In this document: positions 9,601 through 25,774 of the stretch, piece after piece
Position numbering within the stretch: position 1 is the first letter of the stretch
Layout: each line of letters begins with the position of its first letter
Assembly: GCF_019331715.1 (NCBI RefSeq)
Contig: NZ_JAHBBG010000005.1
Coordinates: forward strand, 62,001 to 126,000
From: Bifidobacterium simiiventris
Lineage (GTDB): Bacteria > Actinomycetota > Actinomycetes > Actinomycetales > Bifidobacteriaceae
Length of the DNA stretch: 64,000 nucleotides
Direction of reading: 5' to 3'
Notes under the pieces: model-generated
The model's database searches: none
What the model was told of the DNA's origin: nothing
Seen by the model: the letters and a program-made list of their open reading frames with translations, nothing else
Made by a program: the position numbers and the translations under genes

Positions 9601-12600
9601 TACGTTGCGGCCGAACACCCGGGCCAGCATACAGGTGACGACCAATGACCTGTCGACGGACGGCACATCGTTCGCGCTGGACGATGCGGTCGAAGGCCAG
9701 CGACTGTTTGATGTCACGGCCGACGAAAACACGATTTCGTTCACCACGGGCGACGAGGCCGGCACCGGGTATGTGATCTACACGATCGTCGACGGAGCCG
9801 GACTGTCCAGCAGCGCGACATTGACCGTGCATGTCGATCCGCAGGCAGGCATCGAGCCGCCGACGGCATATGACTATCGCGTGCCGCCGTCGGATACCGT
9901 CGACAGAAGATCCATCGACGTGGACGTGTCCGAATGGATCGGCAATCCTTCCGGGACACCGGACGAGTTGAACGTCGACGTACATGTCTCGGCGCGGGAC
10001 TCCGCACGGCGTAAGGCCGGAACGCGAAGCGTCATCGAGATCGATCTGACTGACGAGGCGAGGGCGGTGCCGTACACGGTGACTAACACGACATACGGCA
10101 TCACGTCCACGGCGTTCCTGCATGTGCCCGCCTATGGCGTATTCCAGCCTACGCTCAGGCCTAAGGCGCCGGAACTGATCGTGGACTCGAACCAGACACT
10201 GACCATTCGCGTCGACGAGCATGTGCGAGTGGGCGCCGGCAAAACCGCGCGGATAGTGGACGGCTCGGTGAGCGCGACGAAAGCCAGGAGCGCCGATCCG
10301 GATTCCGACGGGCAGACGCTTCGGTTCGTGCCCGAACGGGATTACTCAGGGCCGGCCTCGGTCACGTTCACCGTCGAGGACACCGGTAGGAGTCTCGTAG
10401 CCGAGAATCGACGCGACAAAACCGCGAGATCGTCTTCCATCGTCAATTCCGCAGTGCTGACCTTGTCGATCACGGTGACTTCGTCACGGTCGGCTCCGCC
10501 AGTATTCTCCTCGCCCACGCTCGACGTGATCGCCGGAGAACAGGCGAAGACGATCGATCTGACGGTTTTGACGCTTTTCCCGTCGGGAACCGATCAGGCG
10601 TCGCGGAGCCGTTGCATCTATTCCAGCGAACCGGATTCATCCGGCGCGTTGAACGCCGTCACCACGCCGGCCGGCCTGATGAACATCGCCGCCTTACGTG
10701 ACGCGAAGCCGGGCACCACCGCCATTGCCGTCACCGTTTCCTGCGGCCAGCACACCATCAAAGGTACGGCAACCGTGCGGATCGCATCCTCTTCCCGACC
10801 GTTGGCAAAGATCGCGAACCACGATATCAGGCTCCGCGCCGGGTCCCGCGAGGTCGTTGACATTGTCAAGGATGCATACAATCCGTTTCCCGATACGGCA
10901 CTGTCCGTGGTGGAATGCCGCACCGATGACGCCGGAATCATCAGCGTGAACTGGTGCAAGGACGACACCGGCCTGTCCATCGCCGCCGCATCGGACGCAG
11001 GAGCGAAAACCGGCGTCGTCCATGTATCCGTACAGGACGCCACCGGCGATCCCGAACGTCAGGTGCAGGCCCGCATCACAGTGACCGTCGTCGACCGTCC
11101 GGCAGCGCCGCTGATGCTGCCGATCGACGACCAGCCGAGCAACGCCACCGTGGAACTGTCCTGGGTCGCAGGGCGATCCAACGGCAGTCCGATCAGTGAA
11201 TATCTCGTGGAGTGGGAAGGCGGGGCACGGTCCTGTCAGGCGACCACCTGCCGCATCGATGGCCTGAGGAACGGGCAACGATACTCATTCACGGTCAAGG
11301 CACGCAACGAAGTTGGCTGGTCGGATCGATCGGCCGCCGTCATCGGCTTGCCGGATGCGGTACCGTCACAGCCCGCCGACGTCACTGTCGAAGCGCGGTA
11401 TCACGGTGCGACCGTGCGATGGCGAATGCCGTCCTACGACGGGAGCCGCCCGCACCGGTACACCGTCATGCTGTCCGATTCGGCCGGACTGTATTTCAAT
11501 ACCCAGGTCGTGGAAGACACGCAGGCCTCGTTCGATATTGCCGATGACTCGATTACCGACGGAGCCACATTTCAGGCCATGGTCGTGGCGCATAACCGTG
11601 CCGGCACCGGTCCGGTTGGCTCATCAAGCGGGAACGCCCGGCCCTGGGGAGACCCCGCGACGCCGACGATGACCATGCGGCAGGAACGCGACTTGATCGC
11701 GGTGGCGGTGACACCCGGCAACCAGCGCAATGCAGGATGTGCACGGATCGAACTCACCGGCGGCATCACCCAGACGCTGCCGTGCGACAAGCCGACGGGA
11801 ACATTCCCCATCCCAGGTGGGGAACAACATCGCGACGACGGTTCGGCCACGGATGACAACGACGACGCCGAACACGATTCCGTCCACGACGGCTCCACGC
11901 GCGAAAACGCCGATGACACCGGTTCCGAAGGAAACAACGAACGAACAGCCATCACAGTATCGGCAACGATGCATCCCTCACAGCCACATGCCAGATCGGC
12001 GTCCGTGTCCGGCACGATCACCATCGAGCGAGACGCGGATACCGGCACCGGCCGTACGCCACAAGCCAGTGATATCGACAGGCGTTCCGAGCCGACACGA
12101 ATGGGAACAGACGCAGCCGCGCATCGGATCAGACAGGAAGGAGCAACAATGAAACCCATCCCCACTACCGGCACCGGCGACGACACCATCGTGTCGAATC
12201 CGATGTCGCCGGTCGTGCTCTCCATGCCGGACGAGACGCGGATCACCGACGACCTCACGAGGCTTTCACCGACGCATGCACCGCCACATCCCGGTACGAC
12301 GGCGTCGTCCGGTGCAAGGTCGACCGGCATGGCGCGGCTCCCCGTCGATCCATGTGACGCGACGGTGCATCGTACGTATGAAGAACCGTTGCAGGCCGTC
12401 TCGGCAATCCCGCAGCTTCACGCCACTTCCAGACCGATGCTTGCCGAGACGACGCAGGCCGCATCGCAGCGATCCGGGCTTCCGGGTAACGGGGCATTAC
12501 GTGCCACGCCGTCACAGGCCGAAGAGGAACAAGACGCCGACATCGCCGATATGACCTCCGAGGATGCGGCCCTTCACCTGCAACAAGGATTCCACGCCCT

Positions 12601-13513
12601 GTGTAACAGCATCGGCATGGCGATCATCGGCAAAACGTCAACGATACGACTGTGCGTCACCGCCCTGCTCGCCGAAGGCCATGTGCTCATAGAGGACGAT
12701 CCCGGAACCGGAAAAACCCAACTGGCGCAAGGCATCGCCAAAGCCATCGACGTGCCATGCCAACGTATCCAGTTCACATCCGACCTCATGCCGTCCGACG
12801 TCATCGGCACCGTCGTGTTCGATCGGGACCGGTCATCCTTCGGATTCCGCCCAGGCCCAGTATTCGCCCCCATAGTGCTGGCGGACGAAATCAACCGGGC
12901 ACCGCCGAAAACACAGTCGGCACTGCTGGAGGTCATGGAGGAGCATCATGTCACCGTTGACGGCACCGTATACGCGGTGCCGCAGCCATTCATAGTGATC
13001 GCCACGCGCAATCCCGGCGACCAGCTGGGCACCTATCCCCTGCCCGATGCGCAGCTCGACCGGTTCCTCATCAGAACCACGATCGGCCATCCCGGCCATG
13101 AGGCGAGTATGGGCATCGTACGACAGGCGGATAAACGCATCCGATCCTCACTGGTACGACCTGTCATGGATGGGCGGCGCGTCCTCGCCATGCAGCGCAT
13201 GGCACAAGCCATCCACGTGGCCGATGACGTGCTCGACTATACGGTACGCATCGTCGAATATCTCAGAAGATCCGACATGACGGCGCGGGGACCATCGATA
13301 CGCGGGGCACTCGCCTTGATCCGGTGCGCACGCGTGTGGGCCGCAGCTGACGGACGACCATATGTGATCCCCGACGACGTCAAAACGCTGGCACCTGATG
13401 TGCTGTCGCACCGATTCCAGCTGCGGAGCGACGCGGTGCTGGATGGTCATGACGCCCGTGATGCCGTTGCGCTCGCCTTGAACGACGTGCCGGTTCCCCA
13501 CGGCGAACGCTGA
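6599..13513 (+). CDS. Giant Ig-like/fibronectin type III surface protein, frame open into MoxR
   Basis: From ATG 6599 (coupled to the kinase by ATGA) the frame stays open for 2304 codons. The first 1850 codons form the surface protein: basic N-terminus, one membrane helix (about residues 20-43), then an extracellular region of repeated beta-sandwich domains. Cadherin/Ig-like signatures such as NRPPV and DDPDGDPL are visible, and at least two fibronectin type III domains lie near residues 1497-1680. An acidic Asp/Ser/Glu-rich stretch follows near 1741-1780. The last 455 codons encode a complete MoxR ATPase with its own ribosome site and ATG at 12149. A literal fusion would put an ATPase outside the membrane, so I infer a lost stop or a frameshift near 12060-12148. 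The plus-one frame ends with TGA at 12150-12152, exactly overlapping the MoxR ATG. Confidence 0.75.
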   Translation: MTSAHHPRRGRPTSAYRITAAIALSLLVAIVIAAVCFLSVTRQRAHLHDGTVWVTSAKERKAARFNVRIGQVDSTVSAVSTRFDVAQHDDSTLLFENGTLTVLRASTVRPHGRTDVSSDADVLLSGATMAVVDRTNGNVRIGSVSEPDTVSLSGQEPHMRLGDGGRAVISGDGMVYGYRPRDGMVLVSDDTGTVRRSGSLSGGQPLVIDDFTVIGDVPVASVGGTLYWPSGSADTGSSDRLILQSPDPEHVQSGWVAASDSGGLYTVKLGHGDVSPTALPTGGDGPATRPAAVDGCVYAAWSQAARNYRRLCHYGEPSADDEDFLTLQTVSRTSDLRFRVNHHMVLLNDAVRGTLWDPASGTQTIDVSWDAPSRGESEGSPDTQSAEPSRSREYAESCSGESETVRAVDDRIGARAGTSRTLDVLRNDEHTGCAVLRIDSFTAPDDTAASISSVHDGTYLRLDATDVDLQGQDRVSIRFSYTVDDGFGHTSRANVIVELVSMRVNRPPVHDGATAEHDVEQGGVIRMNALESFDDPDGDPLILLSAAVAGADGADEDLGSVSVRADGLVELSAGTAAEGRVCVETVIYDGTDTVEGRLYVSIHPAGALPAATIPALVTVVPGSPTDIEVTPYMRGFSRHEAKVASASSMDETASVTHDGERTITVLAHESGTHYVTYDVEQGSRQTQGLLRVEATGVDVSPEAPITADDVALLDADGTAVVEPLGNDRDPSGGVPGLAGLGTAPSGCEAAAVRTRVYLTCRVMPQAPVSLRYLAQNGNGDSSGTIVVYPAADSGDGVLSASDITLRVRTGGIVSENLLDHVTYTLGATVTPDHNLVYDESSFDGLIFVSGTTVRYQAGSDPGVFEARYTVHDDASNTASGTIRVHVHARQAESKSDPEPKPLHAQAFAGQTVRIDVPLNGIDEDGDDVMLLGLGSEHPRLGRIIAVGANHLEYEAYADSHGTDTFTYAVEDWSGRRVQADVNIAVVSAQRQTSIMARNDTVTLRPNTRASIQVTTNDLSTDGTSFALDDAVEGQRLFDVTADENTISFTTGDEAGTGYVIYTIVDGAGLSSSATLTVHVDPQAGIEPPTAYDYRVPPSDTVDRRSIDVDVSEWIGNPSGTPDELNVDVHVSARDSARRKAGTRSVIEIDLTDEARAVPYTVTNTTYGITSTAFLHVPAYGVFQPTLRPKAPELIVDSNQTLTIRVDEHVRVGAGKTARIVDGSVSATKARSADPDSDGQTLRFVPERDYSGPASVTFTVEDTGRSLVAENRRDKTARSSSIVNSAVLTLSITVTSSRSAPPVFSSPTLDVIAGEQAKTIDLTVLTLFPSGTDQASRSRCIYSSEPDSSGALNAVTTPAGLMNIAALRDAKPGTTAIAVTVSCGQHTIKGTATVRIASSSRPLAKIANHDIRLRAGSREVVDIVKDAYNPFPDTALSVVECRTDDAGIISVNWCKDDTGLSIAAASDAGAKTGVVHVSVQDATGDPERQVQARITVTVVDRPAAPLMLPIDDQPSNATVELSWVAGRSNGSPISEYLVEWEGGARSCQATTCRIDGLRNGQRYSFTVKARNEVGWSDRSAAVIGLPDAVPSQPADVTVEARYHGATVRWRMPSYDGSRPHRYTVMLSDSAGLYFNTQVVEDTQASFDIADDSITDGATFQAMVVAHNRAGTGPVGSSSGNARPWGDPATPTMTMRQERDLIAVAVTPGNQRNAGCARIELTGGITQTLPCDKPTGTFPIPGGEQHRDDGSATDDNDDAEHDSVHDGSTRENADDTGSEGNNERTAITVSATMHPSQPHARSASVSGTITIERDADTGTGRTPQASDIDRRSEPTRMGTDAAAHRIRQEGATMKPIPTTGTGDDTIVSNPMSPVVLSMPDETRITDDLTRLSPTHAPPHPGTTASSGARSTGMARLPVDPCDATVHRTYEEPLQAVSAIPQLHATSRPMLAETTQAASQRSGLPGNGALRATPSQAEEEQDADIADMTSEDAALHLQQGFHALCNSIGMAIIGKTSTIRLCVTALLAEGHVLIEDDPGTGKTQLAQGIAKAIDVPCQRIQFTSDLMPSDVIGTVVFDRDRSSFGFRPGPVFAPIVLADEINRAPPKTQSALLEVMEEHHVTVDGTVYAVPQPFIVIATRNPGDQLGTYPLPDAQLDRFLIRTTIGHPGHEASMGIVRQADKRIRSSLVRPVMDGRRVLAMQRMAQAIHVADDVLDYTVRIVEYLRRSDMTARGPSIRGALALIRCARVWAAADGRPYVIPDDVKTLAPDVLSHRFQLRSDAVLDGHDARDAVALALNDVPVPHGER
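12149..13513 (+). CDS. MoxR-family AAA+ ATPase (internal start)
   Basis: A 454-residue MoxR ATPase: Walker A EDDPGTGKT, Walker B LADEINRAPPKTQSALLEVM, sensor 1 IATRNP, and a C-terminal helical lid. ATG 12149 has an excellent ribosome site (AGGAAGGAG, 12135-12143), as good as those of its neighbours, although the upstream surface-protein frame reads through it. The first 130 residues or so are low in recognisable structure before the AAA core. MoxR proteins paired with DUF58 proteins act as chaperone-like systems that assemble or activate envelope proteins; the gene order moxR-DUF58-transglutaminase here is the usual actinobacterial one. It should be cytosolic. Confidence 0.85.
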   Translation: MKPIPTTGTGDDTIVSNPMSPVVLSMPDETRITDDLTRLSPTHAPPHPGTTASSGARSTGMARLPVDPCDATVHRTYEEPLQAVSAIPQLHATSRPMLAETTQAASQRSGLPGNGALRATPSQAEEEQDADIADMTSEDAALHLQQGFHALCNSIGMAIIGKTSTIRLCVTALLAEGHVLIEDDPGTGKTQLAQGIAKAIDVPCQRIQFTSDLMPSDVIGTVVFDRDRSSFGFRPGPVFAPIVLADEINRAPPKTQSALLEVMEEHHVTVDGTVYAVPQPFIVIATRNPGDQLGTYPLPDAQLDRFLIRTTIGHPGHEASMGIVRQADKRIRSSLVRPVMDGRRVLAMQRMAQAIHVADDVLDYTVRIVEYLRRSDMTARGPSIRGALALIRCARVWAAADGRPYVIPDDVKTLAPDVLSHRFQLRSDAVLDGHDARDAVALALNDVPVPHGER

Positions 13514-13537
13514 AGGCGGGAAAGCAAGGAGGTCACG

Positions 13538-14962
13538 ATGGACGGGACACGAGAGACGGCAACGACGCGACGAGGGATCGGCAAGCCCGGGCTGTCCGCC
13601 GCCGGGCACATCATCGTGTGCTCGGCGCTCGGGTGCATGGCGACCGGCGCCATGGCACGATGGAAGGAGCTTCTGGTACTTGGCATCATGCTTGCCTCGT
13701 TGCCGATATGGACGATATCGGCAACATTGCGGCGGCATCGTCTTCAAGCGGTCATCGGCACCACGGCCCATCGTGCCGTCGCCGGCCATGATGTCGAGAT
13801 ACGCGTCGTCGTCACCAATCCGGCACGAATCCGAATCGGCCGCAGCAGAATGATCCTGCCGATCGCCGTCCGCCAATCGGCAGGGGAACAATTCGACGGC
13901 GAACCATCCTGTCGAAAAGACCGTCCATCGCAATATGCGCTAACGCCGTCATTGCGCGAAGCACTCGCCATACCCGTGTTGCCCGCGGGGTCGGTCACGC
14001 GCCGCAACGGCATGATACGAGGCTGCCCCCGAGGCATGCTGCACCTCGGGCCCGCATTCATGCCGGACGATGATCCATTTGGCCTGCTCGTCCGCCGCAG
14101 AACGGTATCGAACGGCATATGCATTCCCGTACATCCCGTCACGGTCGCCATCACCCTGCCGGTATGGGAAGCCGCCCGTGAACCGGACGGAACGCCGTCA
14201 GGAATATCGGCCTGTGACGGCGATGATTTCCATGCGCTGCGCGAATACAGGTCCGACGATGACATGCGCGGTATCCATTGGCCGAGCACGGCGAAAACAG
14301 GCATGCTGATAGTTCGTCAATATGCTGCCGAATGCCGCGCCGGCGGTGTGGTATCGATCGATACCACACCGGGAGGATACCGGGATACCGATGAATTCGA
14401 GCTTGCCGTATCGGTCTTCGCGTCCATTGGCAAAGCGTATTTGGATGCGGGCCGGCCGCTGATCGCGAGAACGGGCACGGCGACGTTCATGCCGGAATCG
14501 GCGGTCGCATTGCTCGATGCATGTTGCGGCATCGTCTTGGCCGAACATTATGCCGTACAGGACGGCCGCCGTCAGCGGCCCGGCAGGCATCGCGCCGGGA
14601 ACGGCAACAGAGCCGGCGACGACGGGCGTACACCGGGCGGCGTCCATCCCGGTGCCGTCACGGACACGATCCGGCCCTCCCCTTATATGGCTCGAACCGT
14701 TTCCGATGAGTTCCGAACCACCGAGCATGAGATGCGGATCATGGCTCGCGCGGAAGTCTGGTATCACGTCGTCGGATCGCATTCTCCGTTCGACGGGCAC
14801 GGAACCGGATTGGAGGAATCCTGGCGCATGGATGGTCGCCGACGAGTGACGATACAGGTCGATCACAAGGCTCAGGCATCATTGCGGTGCGAGGAAGCCT
14901 CGACGATGCTGCGGATCGGCGATCTGGCCGATCTGCCTCGCCTGTTGGAGGTGATGTCATGA
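13538..14962 (+). CDS. DUF58 domain protein
   Basis: A 474-residue protein with two N-terminal hydrophobic segments (about residues 20-65) and a C-terminal DUF58 domain. The diagnostic DUF58 stretch is HALREYRSDDDMRGIHWPST (about residues 228-247). DUF58 proteins resemble von Willebrand A folds and work beside MoxR ATPases; their molecular role is not settled. The start is set by a strong ribosome site (AAGGAGG) before ATG 13538, 24 bases after moxR. The stop overlaps the next gene by ATGA. A Gly/Arg-rich disordered segment lies near residues 345-380. Confidence 0.85.
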   Translation: MDGTRETATTRRGIGKPGLSAAGHIIVCSALGCMATGAMARWKELLVLGIMLASLPIWTISATLRRHRLQAVIGTTAHRAVAGHDVEIRVVVTNPARIRIGRSRMILPIAVRQSAGEQFDGEPSCRKDRPSQYALTPSLREALAIPVLPAGSVTRRNGMIRGCPRGMLHLGPAFMPDDDPFGLLVRRRTVSNGICIPVHPVTVAITLPVWEAAREPDGTPSGISACDGDDFHALREYRSDDDMRGIHWPSTAKTGMLIVRQYAAECRAGGVVSIDTTPGGYRDTDEFELAVSVFASIGKAYLDAGRPLIARTGTATFMPESAVALLDACCGIVLAEHYAVQDGRRQRPGRHRAGNGNRAGDDGRTPGGVHPGAVTDTIRPSPYMARTVSDEFRTTEHEMRIMARAEVWYHVVGSHSPFDGHGTGLEESWRMDGRRRVTIQVDHKAQASLRCEEASTMLRIGDLADLPRLLEVMS

Positions 14963-17571
14963 ACGTGTGCGACCGCTCCTCGTTACAGGCGTCGTGGCCG
15001 AAACATATGCGATTGGCGCGTGCATCCTGTTTCCCGCTCACGGTCGCCGTGCTGACGCTGGTATCGGCGTCGAATCTGATCGATGTATACGGATCGGTCG
15101 GGATATGGGCGATGGCTTCGATCCCTTCTACGTTGCTCGGGCTCGTGGCATCGTCGCTCTGGCGTTCCGCACACTGCGAGACCGGCCATGTCGGGACGCA
15201 TACGGCCGGTGCTCACACGTCCTCCCGTTTCCGGAATCACCCGTGGGTCGGGCTGGCCGTACTGGTCGCCGCGCAATTGATCATCGGTCCTCTGCTGGCC
15301 GTGGCCAGTGAGGATGTCCGGGCGACGCCATCGTTCACGTCGCTGGTCTTCTCGCTGGTCGATGGATGGAAAGGAGCGTTCGGGTCGTTTTCCTACATCA
15401 TTTCGGTGACGCCGCCGACCGGCACCTCTGGTGGGAGTCTGCTGGTCGTCTGGACGATGTGTCTGTGGACTTCGCTGGCATTGGGCGTATACCGTCATAC
15501 GGCGACGCCAGACTGCAGGCATGCCACGCATTGGCTCATGCTTGGCGCGATCATCATCGTCCTGCTGCCGCTGACGGTCGGAGCACTGCTGGGCACCGCA
15601 TCAGTCCGGTGGCGCGTCGCGACAGGCCTGACCATCTTCTACCTGTTGCTGCCACTCTTGAAACATCATGCACGAGCGGGAACGGGAGCGCATGACAACA
15701 AGAACCGATTCGTCATGCAATGGGATGATGACATCACGGCAACCAACCATTCCCGTGCCGGCCAATCATGGCGTCACGGCATGATCCGACGACCGGTGGC
15801 GATGCTGCTCGCATGCAGCGTGTTGGCCGCAATCGCCGGGGCTCACGTTCCCGAACCGCGTCTGACGCTGCGTGACCATTATGATCCGCCGATCAGTCTG
15901 CGTGACTATGCCAGTCCGCTCAGCGGCATGCGGGCGTACATCGCCCGGCACCGGGATGACGTGATGCTGACGGCGAAGGGTCTGCCGCCCGGAACCGCGG
16001 TACGTATCGCGACGATGGATATGTTCGATGGCAATGTCTGGAATCTGTCCGACTCATATGACGGAGCCTCACACAGCGAGTACCTGCGTATGCCTCCCGT
16101 GTCAACCGGGACCGGCGTCGATGCTCGCGAAACCCCGACGGACAGCGTACCATTCACCGCCACCTTCGTCGTCGGCGCCACATTCGGCGACGTATGGCTG
16201 CCAACGGCCGGAGCGGTACACGGCATCACCGTGATGAACGATGCTGTCGTGGCGCGACGCCGTGTCCAATCCGAATCGGACACGGCTGGAGACGGACCAG
16301 TGCTATACAACGCAAAGACCGGAGCCGCGTTGCTGCCGACCGGTCTGCGCCCCGGTCTGATCTACCGGCAGACCGGGGTGCTCGCCGTAGAGCCGGAGAC
16401 ACAGGCCATTGCGAAGGCGTCTGCCGCGCAAGACGGCACGCCGGGTCTCGCCGAGATCCCGCAATCGGTGGAACAGCTGGCGTCCCGGACGGTGCAATCG
16501 CATAACGCCGACGGTCAAGCGGCACAGGCATTGGCGCGTATACTGCAGCAAGGCTGGTTTTCCCATGGCACAGAGGACGAATACCCATCATCACCTGGGC
16601 ATGGCAGCAAACGGCTGGACGAACTGGCATCCGCTGATCTCATGGTCGGCGACGACGAACAATATGCCTCCCTCATGGCGGTGATGGCACGATGGATCGG
16701 TCTTCCATCACGTGTGGTGCTGGGCTTTCTTCCCAAGGACGCCGATGGCATGATCGACAAGTCCCGCACCACGACGGGCGATGACGGGACGACCATCGTA
16801 CGATTCACCGGCAACGATATCGCCGCATGGGTCGAAATCAAGCTGACGAATCTGGGATGGGTGATGTTTCGACCGTCCCCAAAGGAATCACGGGTCGCAG
16901 ACCGCACGATGATTGCGGCGCAACGATACCGGCCCGTCAATCGCCGGCCCTCGATGCCGCTCGGAGATCCGCCACGGGACGAGATCATTCCCCAAGGCAG
17001 CTCATCGGTATTGGGCGGCACCGACGCCAGCCGGGACAAGCCCTCCGCTTCCACCCGCTCCCGTCTCGATATGGTCGTCTCGGGCATGGCGCTGTATGGC
17101 AGCCCGATATGGCTGTTGTCGCTGTGGAGTCTGGCCTTGTTCGGCGTCACCATGCTGATGTTCGCCATCATTCGCATCCGGGGCTCTCCCCGTCAACGTG
17201 TGCTCGCCGGATGGCTCGCCATCCGCGTGCAGGCGGTGCGCTGCGGGCTGCCGCGGCATCGGCTGGACGGATCACTGACAAGAACGGAGCAGGTTCGGGC
17301 GATGGCCGATCATTTCCATGGCGATGCCGCGCTCATCTCCGAACTGGAAGCTCTGGCCCGTCGAACGGATCATCTCGTGTTCGCAGGCCGCCGTGTCGAG
17401 CATCGTCAGGCATCCGAATACTGGCAGATGGCGATGAAGGCACGCCGTCGTATACGTTCGGCCAGTTCTCGTCGCCGACGGATGCTGGCCGTCATGTCGA
17501 TACGCGGATTGCCCGACCTGTGTATGGCCGCATGCCGCTGTATTCCACGGCGCCGGCCGTATAAACACTGA
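14959..17571 (+). CDS. Multi-pass membrane protein with transglutaminase-fold domain
   Basis: An 870-residue protein with several membrane helices in the first 290 residues, a large outer domain, a further helix near residue 725, and a cytoplasmic tail. The outer domain aligns by eye with the transglutaminase core (LPSRVVLGF... AAWVEIKLTNLGWVMF), but the catalytic positions look lost. The usual Cys in the GxCEQ(F/Y)A motif is Asp (GDDEQYAS), the usual His of HAWVE is Ala (AAWVE), and the usual Asp of FDPT is Arg (FRPS). It is therefore probably a binding or structural module rather than an enzyme. The start at 14959 has GGAGGTG upstream and overlaps the DUF58 stop. It closes the kinase-Fn3-MoxR-DUF58 cluster. 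Confidence 0.8.
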   Translation: MNVCDRSSLQASWPKHMRLARASCFPLTVAVLTLVSASNLIDVYGSVGIWAMASIPSTLLGLVASSLWRSAHCETGHVGTHTAGAHTSSRFRNHPWVGLAVLVAAQLIIGPLLAVASEDVRATPSFTSLVFSLVDGWKGAFGSFSYIISVTPPTGTSGGSLLVVWTMCLWTSLALGVYRHTATPDCRHATHWLMLGAIIIVLLPLTVGALLGTASVRWRVATGLTIFYLLLPLLKHHARAGTGAHDNKNRFVMQWDDDITATNHSRAGQSWRHGMIRRPVAMLLACSVLAAIAGAHVPEPRLTLRDHYDPPISLRDYASPLSGMRAYIARHRDDVMLTAKGLPPGTAVRIATMDMFDGNVWNLSDSYDGASHSEYLRMPPVSTGTGVDARETPTDSVPFTATFVVGATFGDVWLPTAGAVHGITVMNDAVVARRRVQSESDTAGDGPVLYNAKTGAALLPTGLRPGLIYRQTGVLAVEPETQAIAKASAAQDGTPGLAEIPQSVEQLASRTVQSHNADGQAAQALARILQQGWFSHGTEDEYPSSPGHGSKRLDELASADLMVGDDEQYASLMAVMARWIGLPSRVVLGFLPKDADGMIDKSRTTTGDDGTTIVRFTGNDIAAWVEIKLTNLGWVMFRPSPKESRVADRTMIAAQRYRPVNRRPSMPLGDPPRDEIIPQGSSSVLGGTDASRDKPSASTRSRLDMVVSGMALYGSPIWLLSLWSLALFGVTMLMFAIIRIRGSPRQRVLAGWLAIRVQAVRCGLPRHRLDGSLTRTEQVRAMADHFHGDAALISELEALARRTDHLVFAGRRVEHRQASEYWQMAMKARRRIRSASSRRRRMLAVMSIRGLPDLCMAACRCIPRRRPYKH

Positions 17572-17614
17572 TGCGGTTCCCTATGCCGGGAACCGGCACG
17601 GGGAACCGCATCAG
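17568..17614. terminator. Nested hairpin between the transglutaminase gene and rpoC
   Basis: A perfect 14-base stem (17568-17581 with 17601-17614) encloses a second hairpin (TGCCGG-GAA-CCGGCA). It overlaps the stop codon of the plus-strand cluster and lies beyond the end of rpoC, so it probably stops transcription from both sides. No long U-tract follows on the plus strand; the minus strand has TGTTTATA. Confidence 0.65.
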
Positions 17615-17642
17615 AAACAGGCTCGAACGCCGTCGGAGCCGT

Positions 17643-17672
17643 CAGGGCACGCCGATCATTCGGCACGCCCTG
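17643..17672 (-). terminator. rpoC: Hairpin directly after rpoC
   Basis: Stem CAGGGC/GCCCTG with an inner GCCGA/TCGGC stem and a four-base loop, six bases beyond the rpoC stop. It acts together with the larger hairpin at 17568-17614. No clear U-tract follows it. Confidence 0.5.
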
Positions 17673-17678
17673 TCACGA

Positions 17679-21689
<4,011 letters not shown>

Positions 21690-21857
21690 TCTATTGTCCT
21701 GTCTGTAAATCTATCGATTACTTGTACGATATGGTGTTCGCGCGAGGGCGGATTCGCCGACTCACGCGATGTGCGTTGGGGACGGTCGCCGACCGGAACC
21801 CGCGGATGCCCCGCTCGGAGGCATCCACGGAACACGACCGGCCGGCAACCTATCGGA

Positions 21858-25421
<3,564 letters not shown>

Positions 25422-25569
25422 TGGACGTTCCTTATCGCTCGCTTGTTCGTTCGATACTCGTTCTGTGTTCCCCGACAAGCGCCGCCCAGGCCGCCATATG
25501 CCTGAAACTGCGGGCGCTCCGTCTTTGTCAGCATGCCCGCAATATGACATGCATATACGCAAATTTCAG

Positions 25570-25598
25570 ATGATAGCACAATACATAGAAAAACGCAA
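25570..25598 (-). promoter_or_regulatory. rpoBC promoter
   Basis: On the minus strand TTGCGT (25593-25598) and TATCAT (25570-25575) are separated by exactly 17 bases in an AT-rich stretch between the rfbA terminator and rpoB. This fits a housekeeping sigma promoter. It is the main feature of the 353-base gap between rpoB and rfbA. Confidence 0.7.
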
Positions 25599-25680
25599 TA
25601 TTTTCGGCGGGTGCCGATCAACCATTCCGCATGCAACCAGGGCAGCGGCCCGACGGCTCGGCAGACGGCGATTCCGCATG

Positions 25681-25746
25681 AAAAAACCGCGTTCCGGGGA
25701 CCGGACCTGGGCGATATGACCCAGACCGGTGCCCGAAAGCGCGGTT
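25681..25746 (-). terminator. Rho-independent terminator of the rhamnose genes
   Basis: On the minus strand AACCGCG pairs with CGCGGTT around a long, largely paired stem (ACCGG/CCGGT and TCTGGG/CCCAG inside), followed by six T residues. It separates rfbA from the rpoB promoter. Confidence 0.85.
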
Positions 25747-25774
25747 CACGCACAGGCGACGGATGCCCGTCAGA

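Noticed and set aside
25422..25562. Longer RpoB beginning at an upstream ATG
   Set aside because: The extension would overlap the rpoB promoter and leader and matches nothing; TTG 25421 has AAGGA and the right N-terminus.
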